Origin: Balaenoptera acutorostrata
Lineage: Eukaryota > Chordata > Mammalia > Artiodactyla > Balaenopteridae
DNA: 64,000 bases
Assembly: GCF_949987535.1 (NCBI RefSeq)
Contig: NC_080081.1
Location: 48,644,973 to 48,708,972, forward strand
Direction of reading: 5' to 3'
Position numbers and translations under genes: made by a program. This document shows positions 35,630 through 44,939 of this stretch, piece by piece (positions within the stretch are counted from its first letter, which is position 1; each line of letters opens with the position of its first letter). The notes beneath the pieces are model-generated. The model did no database searches and was not told the DNA's origin. It worked only from the letters and a program-made list of their open reading frames with translations.

Positions 35630-36510
35630 TGCTTAGAGGAGTCCTTTTAACATTTCTTGTAAAGCTGGTTTGTGATGCTGAACCCTTTTAGCTTTTACTT
35701 TTTTGTACAACTCATTATCTTACCTTCAAATTTGAATAATACCCTTGCTAAGTAGAGTGTTCTTGGCTGTAGGTTTTTTTTCCCTCCTTCACTTTGAACA
35801 TGTCATGTCACTCCCTTCTGGCCTGCAAAGTTTCTGCTGAAAAGTCAGCTCATAGCCTTATGGGAATTCCCTTGTACATAACTAGTTGCTTTTCTCTTTC
35901 TGCTTTTAAGATTTTATTTTATTTTTAATTTTTGCCATTTTAATTGTAATATGCCTTGGTGTGGATCTCTTTGGATTGATCTTGGTTGAAACTCTCTGTG
36001 CTTCCTGGAGCTGGACATCTGTTTCCTTTCCCATGTTAGGGACGTTTTCAGCTATTATTTCTTCAAATAAGTTCTCTACACCTTCCTCTCTCTCTCCCTC
36101 TCTTCTCTTTATGAGACCCATTGATTCAAATGTTAGTATGCTTGATATTGTCCAAGAGTTATCTTAAACTATCCTCATTTAAAATTTTTTTTTTTACTTC
36201 TTCTCTTCAACTTGGATGACTTCCACCACTCCGTATTCCAGTTTGCTGATCCATTCTTCTGTATCATCTAATCTACCATTGATTCCTTCTAGTGTATTTT
36301 TTAGTTCAGTAATTATATTCTTCAGCTCTGTTTGGTTCTTTTTTGTATCCTCTAACTCTTTGTTAAACTTCTACTGTGTTCATCCAGTCTTCTGAATTTA
36401 TCAAGCATCTTTATGATTATTACTTTGAACTCCTTATCAGGTAGATTACTTATCTCCACTTTGTTTAGTTCTTTTTCTGGGTGTTGCCTTTTCTTTCATT
36501 TGGAACATAT
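35630..36510 (-). pseudogene. L1-D ORF1, broken
   Basis: Minus-strand code shows a segment with RREGEREEGVENLFEEIIAE, then NMGKETDVQLQEAQRVSTKI (36121-35906), corresponding to the RRM/C-terminal junction of L1 ORF1p. The coiled-coil region lies upstream at about 36250-36480. The C-terminus near 35640 resembles the LREF-TTKPALQ region of L1-A but is decayed. Multiple stops. Confidence 0.75.
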
Positions 36511-36529
36511 TCCTCTGTCTCTTAACTCT

Positions 36530-36690
36530 GATTATTATCTATCTCACTAGACTATAGATGTCAAGGGAGCAGAAATCATGCCTGGTCTATTTCCTCTTGT
36601 ATGCCCAGTACCTAACCAACTACCCAGCATGGGTAATTGCAAGAAATTGATATTTCTTGATTGATTAAGTGTATACTTAAAGAAATGTTT
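36530..36690 (+). mobile_element. L2 LINE 3' end
   Basis: TATCTCACTAGACTATAGAT, GTCAAGGGAGCAGAAATCAT and GTATGCCCAGTACCTAACC match the L2 terminal segment (usually 'stretch before the AATAAATATTTG tail'). It abuts the 5' end of L1-D. Confidence 0.75.
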
Positions 36691-36889
36691 TGCTTTTTTC
36701 TACCTTCCCTTACATAATTTCTATGACTAAAACACTTTAATCTGTCTTTATGGCAGAACATTTTCTCACTTGATGGAATAATCTGACCATGTCTTAAAAG
36801 AACAGAGTGTACCAGATGGTTAGCAGAACATGTGCAAATGATTTATGAATTAAAAATATCTTTTGGGTGTTCATTATTCAAATCAGATA

Positions 36890-37361
36890 CAGGCATACCT
36901 TGGAGATATTATGGGTTTTGTTCCAGACCACTGCAATAAAGAGAATATCACATGAAGTTTTTGGTTTCCCAGTGCATATAAAAGTTATGTTTACACTATA
37001 TTGTAGTCTATTAATGATATCATTATGTTTTTTTAAAAAATGTATATACCTTAAAAATACTTTATTGCCAAAAAATGTTAAACATCTTCTGAGCCTTCGG
37101 TGAGTTGTAGTTTTTTTGCAATAGTAACATCAAAGATGACTGATCACAGATTACCATAACAAATACAATAATAATGAAAAAGCTTGAAATGCTGAAAGAA
37201 TTATCAAAATGTGACACAGAGACATGGAGTGAGCAAAAGCTGTTGGCAAAATAATGCCAGTAGATTGCTCAATGCAAAGTTGCCATAAATATTCAATTTG
37301 TAAAAAACACAATATCTGCTAAACACAATAAAGCAAAACCCACTAAAACAAGGTAGGTTTG
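36890..37361. mobile_element. Tigger1-derived DNA transposon with TA target duplication
   Basis: A 472-bp element flanked by TA (36888-36889 and 37362-37363), the target of Tc1/mariner-class pogo elements. The ends are inverted repeats: CAGGCATACCTTGGAGATAT against, reverse-complemented, CAAACCTACCTTGTTTTAGT. Both terminal regions of Tigger1 are present (CCAGACCACTGCAATAAAG; CACAATAAAGCAAAACCCAC), but the transposase gene is absent. It is an internally deleted, non-autonomous copy. Confidence 0.9.
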
Positions 37362-37464
37362 TATTTACATTGTCTAATTCTCATTTATATTTTTTGTTTT
37401 TCCCTTTGGTGATATAACTGAACTTTTATTCTTTATTCCTGAAAAGAGAAAAGAGTCAAGTGTC

Positions 37465-37660
37465 ATTAGATCTTGGTTTCACTTTGGTTTTATATGTGAC
37501 TTTGGGTAAGTCATAAGCTGTGAGCCTAAGCGTTGTCAGCTGTGAAACAGGGAAAAACTTACATGACTATTTTTTTTTTCTCCACAGAATGTTGTAAGGA
37601 AAAAATAAGGTAATTATATATACATATATATTGAACACCTTAACAAAAATGCTAATATAT
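37465..37660 (+). mobile_element. MIR SINE
   Basis: TATGTGACTTTGGGTAAGTC, AGCTGTGAAACAGGGAAAAA and AATGTTGTAAGGAAAAAATA track the MIR consensus in forward orientation. Confidence 0.7.
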
Positions 37661-37749
37661 TAATACACACATATATTTCTCTTGGTCTGGCTGTGGATAC
37701 GTTAATATTTAAATGATAGGGGATGACTACATAAAAATTATAAAAACAG

Positions 37750-37850
37750 TGATGGTAGCTATCAATTGGCACTTTGTAATGTGCCAAGCATTGAGCTAAA
37801 TGCTTCCCATATATTTTCTTATTTAATTTTCACAAACATATGTTAATTAC
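37750..37850 (-). mobile_element. MIR SINE, first part (possibly split by L2)
   Basis: TGTGCCAAGCATTGAGCTAA, ATGCTTCCCATATATTTTC and TTAATTTTCACAAACATATG are the reverse-complement 3' half of MIR. The matching other half lies at 38876-39005, beyond an L2. Confidence 0.75.
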
Positions 37851-37854
37851 TTTT

Positions 37855-38870
37855 CCCTTCTCCATTTCTACTCCTTTCATTCTTTCTTGAACTCACTTCA
37901 TGAAATAAGGTGTTTGACCCATCACTCCACTGAATGTTTTCTTCTTGGGGTCACCGATGGCCTCTACCTTGACAATGCCAATGGTCAATTCTTCCTTCAT
38001 CTCACTCAGTGCCTCTGTAGCATATGAGAGTAGGTCATTTCCTTTTTCTTGAAACACTTTATTTGCTTGACTCTAAGAAACTCCCCTCCCATAATTTTCC
38101 TGCATTTTTCTTATTTTCTTGACCTCTAAATATTGGAGACCCCTAGAGGTCAGACCCAGAGTCTCTTTTCTTTACTATTTTAACATATTCCTATAGCAAT
38201 CTCACTCAGTTCTCATAGCTTAAATATATTTCTACTCTTTTAATGCCTAAATTTTAAGATCCATTCTTGACCTCTTTCCTGAATGCATACACTTTCATAT
38301 CCAATGGTTGACTGAATATTCCCACATGGATGCTTAATTACTATCTCTAACTAAACTCTATAATTCCCCTTCATTTTTACCTGTTCCTTATTCAGTCTCC
38401 CTTCATCCAGTTACTTAGACCCAAAACTTTGGCATCATTTTTATTTTCTTTCTCATAACTCATATTCAATCTATCAGAAGTTATGTTGAGTCTACTTCCA
38501 AATGCATCATGAATCTAATTGGTTTTGGCTGCTGCCAGGTGTGGGGTGTCATCTTCCTATTTGAAGCCACCAACATATCTTGCCTGCACTATTGCAATTG
38601 TCTTTTCTTGGTTGTCCTGCATCTAATCCTGGTTCCCTACAGTCTGTTCTTCACATAGGACCCATAGTGATCCTCTCAAAACATAAATTGCCATCATGAT
38701 ACTCCCCTACTAAAAATGTCCAATGATTTCCCATCACAGAATAAAATCCAAAATCCTACTATGGTATATAAATTTCTGCATTACTTAATCCCTGGCTACC
38801 TTTCAAATTCAACTCATAAGTCACTGAACACCAACCTCTGTTGGTCAAACCTTCTGTCTTCCTTCTTCAA
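37855..38870 (+). mobile_element. L2 LINE fragment including RT-derived sequence
   Basis: About 1 kb following L2 in order: GGTCACCGATGGCCTCTACC and TGCCAATGGTCAATTCTTCC (RT domain), TATTGGAGACCCCTAGAGG, CCTGCACTATTGCAATTGTC, then TTGCCATCATGATACTCCCC, ending near CCAACCTCTGTTGGTC. L2 is an ancient, extinct LINE of mammals. No intact frame remains. Confidence 0.85.
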
Positions 38871-38875
38871 TAAGA

Positions 38876-39005
38876 AAGGTAACTGAGATTCAGAATAGTC
38901 AAGTCAATTTTCAAGATCACATAATTATTAAATGATACAGTTGGGATTTGAATACTGACCAGAGAATTAATCTTGCACTTTTAGCCACTATGCCATATTG
39001 CTTCC
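38876..39005 (-). mobile_element. MIR SINE, second part
   Basis: AAGGTAACTGAGATTCAGAA, AAGATCACATAATTATTAAA, GTTGGGATTTGAATACTGAC and CACTTTTAGCCACTATGCC give the remaining reverse-complement MIR body and tRNA-like head. Together with 37750-37850 this makes one nearly complete MIR. Confidence 0.8.
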
Positions 39006-39009
39006 TTCT

Positions 39010-39780
39010 TTATACTATACTGTTTTCCCTCAACATGCAATTATCTTGGAAATTCAGGATCCCCAAATTTCCATAAACACTTTGTTATAATTGTCAAAAT
39101 ACTCATATGCATGCTCACATTTCAGCATTTGTTGCCTTTCAGGGTTTCAGGTCCACACACATGTATACTCAACAGCTTATATTTCAGCTTCCCTAAAGGG
39201 AGATTTAAAAAGGAGAAAAATACCTTCCAAAAGACATTGATGCAAAAGATTTTTAAAAACAATCGATGAAACATCACTGAAAATTGCATAAATGTACAGA
39301 TCCTAGGAATTTCAGGCTATAAGTGAAAGTGATAGAGTCAGGTCACTTTTATCTCTTTGATCCCACATTCAAGTTTCGCATAGGCCTGAAGCAGTGCTTA
39401 AACCATAACACCATTACAAGAGGAGCTATTGACTTCAGCATTAGAGGAGACCTAATGCCAGTTACTGAAGTCAGGTTTTACTGATTTTTAACACTAAGAT
39501 TTCTCTAAAAGGAGCTCTGGCAATTGTCTTTTTAAGGTGCTCTTAAGAAATGCTAGATTCCTCTCCCGACCTTTTAACCATTACTCCATTTTCATTTTGT
39601 CCACATTTAAAGAAAAACTTGAGTAAGGAAGTCAAAGCATGCAACATATCAATTTTACCTGGATTTATATTAATGTTGGCATGGAAGTTGAAAAAACCAA
39701 TCTTTGTTATCTGATGCTAAGAGTTGAAAATACCTGAGTAATTTTTCACTTTTCTATGAAATGTAATAATAGTTAACATT
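39010..39780. other. Unassigned non-coding DNA
   Basis: No recognisable transposon, RNA gene or coding frame. Confidence 0.4.
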
Positions 39781-39784
39781 TATG

Positions 39785-39990
39785 AAATCCTGGTTCTACC
39801 ACTACGAGTTATGTGACTCTGTGTACATTACTTAACTTCTTTTTTGTCTGTCAGTTTCTTATTCTGTAAACAGGGGATAATACTAGGACTAATCTCATGG
39901 TATTTGGGTAAGGTTAAATGAGATAAAGTCAAGCACTTAAATAACCCTTAGCATGGTGTGAGGGCTCAGGAAGCACCAGTAATTATAATG
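39785..39990 (+). mobile_element. MIR SINE
   Basis: CCTGGTTCTACCACTACGAG, TTATGTGACTCTGTGTACAT, TTCTGTAAACAGGGGATAAT and TAAGGTTAAATGAGATAAAG give almost the whole MIR in forward orientation, from tRNA-like head to tail. Confidence 0.88.
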
Positions 39991-40008
39991 TGTGCACAAC
40001 TACTAGAT

Positions 40009-40231
40009 CAGGATTTCTCATCCTTGGCACTGTTGACATTTGGGGTCAGAAAATTCTTCATTCTTGGATGCTGTCTTGTGTCTTATAGAATGTTTAACAG
40101 CATCCCCAAACTCTTACCAAACTAGAAGCCAGTAACAGCCAACCCCTCCCCAGCCCTGATAACCAAAAATGTCTTCAGACATTTCCAGATGTCCTTTGGG
40201 GAGCAAAATCACCCTGTGTTGAGAACCGCTG
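40009..40231 (-). mobile_element. MER20 hAT (Charlie) element
   Basis: A 223-bp element, CAGGATTTCTCATCCTTGGC to GTTGAGAACCGCTG, in reverse orientation relative to the usual consensus. The ends are imperfect inverted repeats. It is flanked by TACTAGAT (40001-40008) and TACTAGAC (40232-40239), an 8-bp TSD with one change, as hAT transposases make. MER20 copies elsewhere in placental mammals are reported to act as regulatory elements in uterine stromal cells; nothing here shows that this copy does. Confidence 0.92.
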
Positions 40232-40241
40232 TACTAGACTA

Positions 40242-40385
40242 ATGCTTTACATATGTTACCTCTTAATTTTCACAACAAGCTTCTGGGGTAGGTACAAATG
40301 AGGAAAGTAGAGTTTAGGAACATTAGGTATTTGCTTAAGACACACAGCTGGGAAAGGCTGAACTGTTACTGGAATCTGACGGTGG
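40242..40385 (-). mobile_element. MIR SINE
   Basis: ATGCTTTACATATGTTACCT, TTTTCACAACAAGCTTCTGG, GAGGAAAGTAGAGTTTAGG and AAGACACACAGCTGGGAAAG are reverse-complement MIR, immediately after the MER20. Confidence 0.8.
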
Positions 40386-40389
40386 CTGA

Positions 40390-41190
40390 CAACAAAGCTT
40401 TGATGGCATGTTAGTTATGTCTCCAGTTGAAGGGTTGTTCCTGTGCACAATGCCAAGAAGTCAACAGTCCAATGCATTTCTGCTGTCCTCTACCCAGGAG
40501 CCTACAGTGAGCTTACTTTGTCTGGCTTTATAGTCCAGTTTCCTTCCATTTTACAACTTGCTCTTCTTGTCTGCATTGAAGAATGTTATGCTTTTCTATT
40601 AGGACGCAATTGATGGGCGAGGCTTCTCATCTCTCACAAAATACCCATTGCACTCTCAACATGACATTAAAGCCAAAGTTTCCACCCATAATTGGCAACA
40701 GATAGAATCTGCACTCCTGGTACTTGTCAATGAGAATAACACTGAACTGACTTTTGTTTTTTATTACATGTTTAATTGTGAAGAACGAATTTAGGAATTT
40801 TATCTAAGGAATTTGTAATGCTTTGAGAATAAGGTAGAGAATGAATAAATAGAATAAACTTATAAAACTCCTAAATAATATGTGAGTATGCAGACTGTGG
40901 CCTTTCCAAATGTTTCTTGATTTTAGGTTTCTAAGTTCTTTTTTTTTTAATGATGTAGATTTGTATTAAGGTAGGGAGAGGCAGAGAGGGAGATTAATTT
41001 GTATTTTTCCATCTTTATCGAATTGGAGCCTTCTGCTGCATTTTTCACTTTTGTGGCTCCCATAATATTAATGTATTATGGATTCTCCTCCTTTGGTCAA
41101 CTCCTTGCTGTTTCCTTTCTTGGCTACTTTTCTTTTGGAAATCGCTAAAATAATCGTTGTGTCCCAGGGTTGGATCCTGAATTCATAACT
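40390..41190. other. Unassigned non-coding DNA
   Basis: No recognisable transposon or gene before the CHR SINE at 41208. Confidence 0.4.
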
Positions 41191-41207
41191 TATCTCACTT
41201 TCTATAT

Positions 41208-41576
41208 ATTTTTTTTTATATATATATATATATATATTTTTTTTTTTTTTGGCTGCGTTGGGTCTTCGTTGCTGTGTGTGGGTTTTTTTTTCTCTAGTTG
41301 CGGGGAACGGGGGCTACTCTTCATTGCAGTGTGCGGGCTTCTCATTGCGTTGGCTTCTCTTGTTGTGGAGCACGGGCTCTAGGTGCACGGGCTTCAGTAG
41401 TTGTGGCACACGGCCTCAGTAGTTGTGGCTCACAGGCTCTAGAGCACAGACTCAGTAGTTGTGGCACACGGGCTTGGTTGCTCTGCGGCATGTGGGATCT
41501 TTCTGGACCAGGGCTTGAACCCATGTCCCCTGCATTGGCAGGCAGATTCTTAACCACTGCACCACCAAGGAAGCCC
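41208..41576 (-). mobile_element. CHR-2-type SINE, older copy
   Basis: A tRNA-derived SINE read on the minus strand from 41576. The head has an A-box-like element (complement of 41554-41564) and a B-box-like element (complement of 41511-41521). Next is a body with repeated 'CAACTACTGA' units, and an A-rich tail that is now (TA)n plus T-runs at 41208-41250. TSD CTCACTTTCTATAT at 41194-41207 and 41577-41590 is exact. Many former CpGs read TG/CA. Such SINEs are mobilised by L1 proteins. Confidence 0.93.
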
Positions 41577-41639
41577 CTCACTTTCTATATTTTTTGAACA
41601 ATGTTATTCAGTCTCCTGGTTTCAGATAACATTATTTAC

Positions 41640-42410
41640 CAGTGGATTCCAAATCTAGGCCTGTGCTCTGAGCTCTAGACTCATCTACCCAGTTACTAGG
41701 TGGGCATCTCTACAAGAATGTTCCATAGACACTTCTGTTTCAACACAGTCTCCCTAAGCTGGCTCTTTTCCCTCAGTTGGTTGGCACCACCATCCAGCCA
41801 GTTGCTCCAGGTAGAACTTGTGCATCATATAGAAGTTTGAAATCTCTCATCTCTTCATGAGCTGCCCAATCAATCATCAAGGTTAGATAATTCTACCTCC
41901 TAAACATATTTTCAACTCATCTTCTTGTCGATTATTTTCTGTCATTGTCATTATCTTTCATCAGAACTGCTACCATCACCTCCCAAAAGGTCATTGGGAC
42001 AAGATAACACGCAAGTAGTTAATGACTATGGAACCTCATTGATATGTCCCTGTCTATCTCTGTCACTCTTCATTTCTATCATCTGCCTTAGACTGGGCAC
42101 TCAGGCAACCCTGAGCTGTTTGTGGTTTTCTATATGTAATAGATTAATTTTCACTCCTCTTTGTTCAACTGTTCCTTTGTACGGAATACCTTTTCCCTAA
42201 TTATCACATCGTTAAACCTTACTGTTCTCTCCCTTCCCACAATCCTCCAACACAATTATTCTGGTTGCCTTTCTGTGGTTACTCTTCCATATCGCTTTAT
42301 AATCATTAGATTCTTTATCTCTACCTCTATATATCTTATGTGCACACCTAGCCAACTATGGGGAAAAGAAATAGTGAATACTCCATAAATGTTTGTTGAG
42401 TGAATGACTG
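41640..42410 (+). mobile_element. L2 LINE fragment
   Basis: GTTGGCACCACCATCCAGCC, GTTGCTCCAGGTAGAACTTG, CTGCTACCATCACCTCCC, later TGTTCCTTTGTACGGAATAC, and the tail CATAAATGTTTGTTGAGTGA. These are successive L2 phrases from ORF2 to the 3' terminus, about 770 bp with internal losses. Confidence 0.7.
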
Positions 42411-42414
42411 TGTC

Positions 42415-43382
42415 AGTTAGCTCACTGAATTAGTAGCAATCTACCAAGGGCTTTTAAAAATGATTTTTCAATGCAGTTAAAAATCTTATATTATTTACCG
42501 ACGGGGGTTAACCTTGACTTATACATTAAGTAGAAGACTATGTCTTTCATTCATCTAAACATCCTTCAATAGATGTTTTCTTGGCTTGGGGCAGAGATCC
42601 TAAGCTGTCAACTATATGTATAAACCTCTTGCACCATAGGGAGCAGTATGTAGCCACTGGGATTAGATTCTGGGCATGTGGGATATTGGATCCTGGGCCA
42701 GCACTCTTGATCAAATCTCTTTGCTCCAAAGAGATTTGATGCTGCCCTTGAAACTATATCTCTCAGTATCACTTCTGGGGTTAAGAGTGGGAAAAAATGC
42801 CAACAACAAAAGCATGTATGTGCTTTAAACTTTTAATATTAAACACATCATTTTAAAATCATAGGTATAAAAAAAATAAAGTTGCAAAACAGATATGGAG
42901 AGAATAGCTTTCATATTGCAAATATATTTCTGGCTTTACTAACAGGTTCACTGCAAAATGTATTTAAGTAGTGAGATCTCAATGAAGTAAAATACTATAT
43001 GATTAAAAAGCTATTTCAGATACATTTTCAGGAACAGATTGGAAATATTAGAAGATACTGTTCTTTAGATTCATAAATATATATTTCCTTATTAATCCTT
43101 ATATTGCTATATGAATATACATTCAATATTTCTTTTCATTGTTTTTTAAATGTGACATTTATGATAAATACTATGTATTTATATATGTATTATGTTCATA
43201 CACAAAGTAATAAGCCTTTGAAAATGTCATTGTCCTAAATATTTATGTAGTGTCCTGTCAGTGCTAAAAACAATTTTAAGTAATAGATGTTCTGTGGCAT
43301 ATGCGACATATGAAATAGATGTTGAGCACACCATTTAATGTGTATTGTGAAAAGAAATTATCGGAGTATATAGTATGTTTCA
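42415..43382. other. Unassigned AT-rich non-coding DNA
   Basis: No recognisable repeat family or gene. Confidence 0.4.
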
Positions 43383-43398
43383 TTATTGACCAGTTTTA

Positions 43399-43527
43399 TT
43401 TTATTTAAAAAATTTTTATTGAAATATAGTTGATTTACAATGTTGGGTTAGTTTCAGGTGTACAGCAAAGTGATTTAGTTATACATATATATATATAAAT
43501 ATACATATTATTTTTATACTTTCTCTG
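43399..43527 (-). mobile_element. Very short L1 3'-end insertion with 16-bp TSD
   Basis: Only about 129 bp of L1 3' UTR on the reverse strand (TATAGTTGATTTACAATGTT, then TTTCAGGTGTACAGCAAAGT) with its A-rich tail (T/A-rich at 43399-43424). Flanks TTATTGACCAGTTTTA at 43383-43398 and 43528-43543 are identical, so this is a complete target-primed event and not debris. Confidence 0.93.
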
Positions 43528-43689
43528 TTATTGACCAGTTTTAACCTAAAATTCAAGAAATTTCATGCTTATATTCTTTGTCAAAACCTCTCCCACTAAT
43601 ACCTGAAAGACTCTATACAGTTGTAAATAGTGTCACAAGGATGTCAAACTTGACTCGGGTGGATCAACAAGTCATTATTCCTCTCATTT

Positions 43690-44060
43690 GTACTCGTTTT
43701 TAATGATCAGCAGCCGAGGCTGGCAGTATTTTTGTGACACTTTCAATCTACAGGACTGAGAGAGTGGCTGTTTATCCCTATCTCACCGGAGACATTAGCA
43801 TTAACAAGCTGACTCCTGCACTGCCTGGTGCCAGCTACGGGTCACGCTGATGTGGAGGCAGCTGTCTCTTGGGTGGGCCATGCCATCTTTATTTCCCAGA
43901 CAACAGCTGGCCGAGGGATCTCACACTATTAACATCAATGTGAACTGAATGCCAGCTACCTGCATTACGACCTTAGGTCTAGGAAGGGAAGCATGGCACT
44001 GCTAGCAGAACCCATGCACATTGCCCATAAGAAGTTGACAGAGTTACATATGGCAGGTGA
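43690..44060. promoter_or_regulatory. Candidate conserved non-coding element
   Basis: High-complexity, locally GC-richer sequence with no repeat signature. It includes two CAGCTG E-box motifs (43859-43864 and 43904-43909) and CTATCTCACCGGAGACATTA. It has no open frame of note. The call rests on composition and absence of repeats only; conservation cannot be measured here. Confidence 0.3.
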
Positions 44061-44578
44061 ACAAAAGAACTCATTAGACTTCCCCTTGTCCATATCCAGT
44101 CAACTGACACTGTTGCCCTTGTTATTTTAAATCAAGATGAACAAATTCAGGGCTGCCAACACTGATTTTAGAGTGGCATGGTTTTCTTTTCTAACAGTTT
44201 ATAGATTAGCACAACAACTAGAGTTTATTCATTTAAAACAATTACTTTGATTTCCAATCAAGCACTTTCTCTGAGATCCACTAATATTAATAATATTTTT
44301 GGTATGTATGTGTTAAAAAGGTAGGAAAAGGAAATTACCATATTCTTTTCAATGTGAGAGTTCTTTCTGTTCTTGGTAGAGAAATTAAGCTCTCAAAGCA
44401 AATATGACCCTGAAGAAGAGTTCTTCATAGAAAAATATATTATTGCATTACTATTTACTGAAATTTTTTAAAAAGTATTTCTGATTGGCAGAGCTTTGCA
44501 TAATAAATGTTAAATAGTTTTCTGCTTTACTTCCTGTGAATCTCATGGTCCTTTGCACTTTTAGTGTCAGATTAAGAT
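44060..44578. other. Unassigned non-coding DNA
   Basis: No recognisable repeat or gene before the SINE at 44595. Confidence 0.4.
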
Positions 44579-44594
44579 GATATCTGATCATTTT

Positions 44595-44919
44595 TTTTTT
44601 TTTTTTTTAAGGATTTTCTTATTTATTTACTTTTGGCTGTATTGGGTCTTCGGTTCGTGCGAGGGCTTTCTCCAGTTGCGGCAAGCGGGGGCCACTCTTC
44701 ATCGCGGTGCGGGGACCGCTCTTCATCGCGGTGCGCGGGCCTTTCTCTATCGCGGCCCCTCCCGTTGCGGGGCACAGGCTCCAGACGCGCAGGCTCAGCA
44801 ATTGTGGCTCACGGGCCCAGCTGCTCCGCGGCATGTGGGATCTTCCCAGACCAGGGCTCGAACCCGTGTCCCCTGCATTAGCAGGCAGACTCTCAACCAC
44901 TGCGCCACCAGGGAAGCCC
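44595..44919 (-). mobile_element. CHR-2-type SINE, young CpG-rich copy
   Basis: A 325-bp tRNA-derived SINE on the minus strand, starting GGGCTTCCCTGGTGGCGCAG. TSD GATATCTGATCATTTT at 44579-44594 and 44920-44935 is a perfect 16-mer. Many CpGs remain (for example TCGCGGTGCGCGG), unlike the copy at 41208, so it is probably more recent. CTCTTCATCGCGGTGCG occurs twice, 24 bp apart (44695-44711, 44719-44735), a short internal duplication. The tail is a T-run at 44591-44608 on the plus strand. Confidence 0.95.
44854..44907 (-). promoter_or_regulatory. Internal RNA polymerase III promoter of the CHR SINE
   Basis: On the minus strand TGGCGCAGTGG (complement of 44897-44907) fits the tRNA A-box and GGTTCGAGCCC (complement of 44854-44864) fits the B-box, at tRNA-like spacing. 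Both match their consensus well, so the Pol III promoter may still be usable. Whether the locus is transcribed is unknown. Confidence 0.75.
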
Positions 44920-44939
44920 GATATCTGATCATTTTGTTC

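Larger units (their letters stand above)
30972..36525 (-). mobile_element. L1-D: near-complete LINE-1 on the reverse strand
   Basis: On the minus strand the element runs from just before ORF1 (about 36525) through ORF1, ORF2 and a 3' UTR that ends at a T-run at 30971-30978. About 5.55 kb, truncated close to the start of ORF1: the last recognisable bases, reverse-complemented, match GAGGAATATGTCCCAGATGA of L1-B. It contains a (TG)n patch at 33551-33583. Flanking ATTGTTATTT and GATTATTATC may be a decayed TSD. Confidence 0.92.

Noticed and set aside
41170..41597. Overlapping frames of 70-99 codons
   Set aside because: Antisense CHR SINE and its TA/T tail.
44854..44907. A possible tRNA gene on the minus strand, because both Pol III boxes are present
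   Set aside because: The tRNA-like head is continuous with the SINE body and poly-A tail and is bounded by a TSD; no acceptor-stem pairing was seen.
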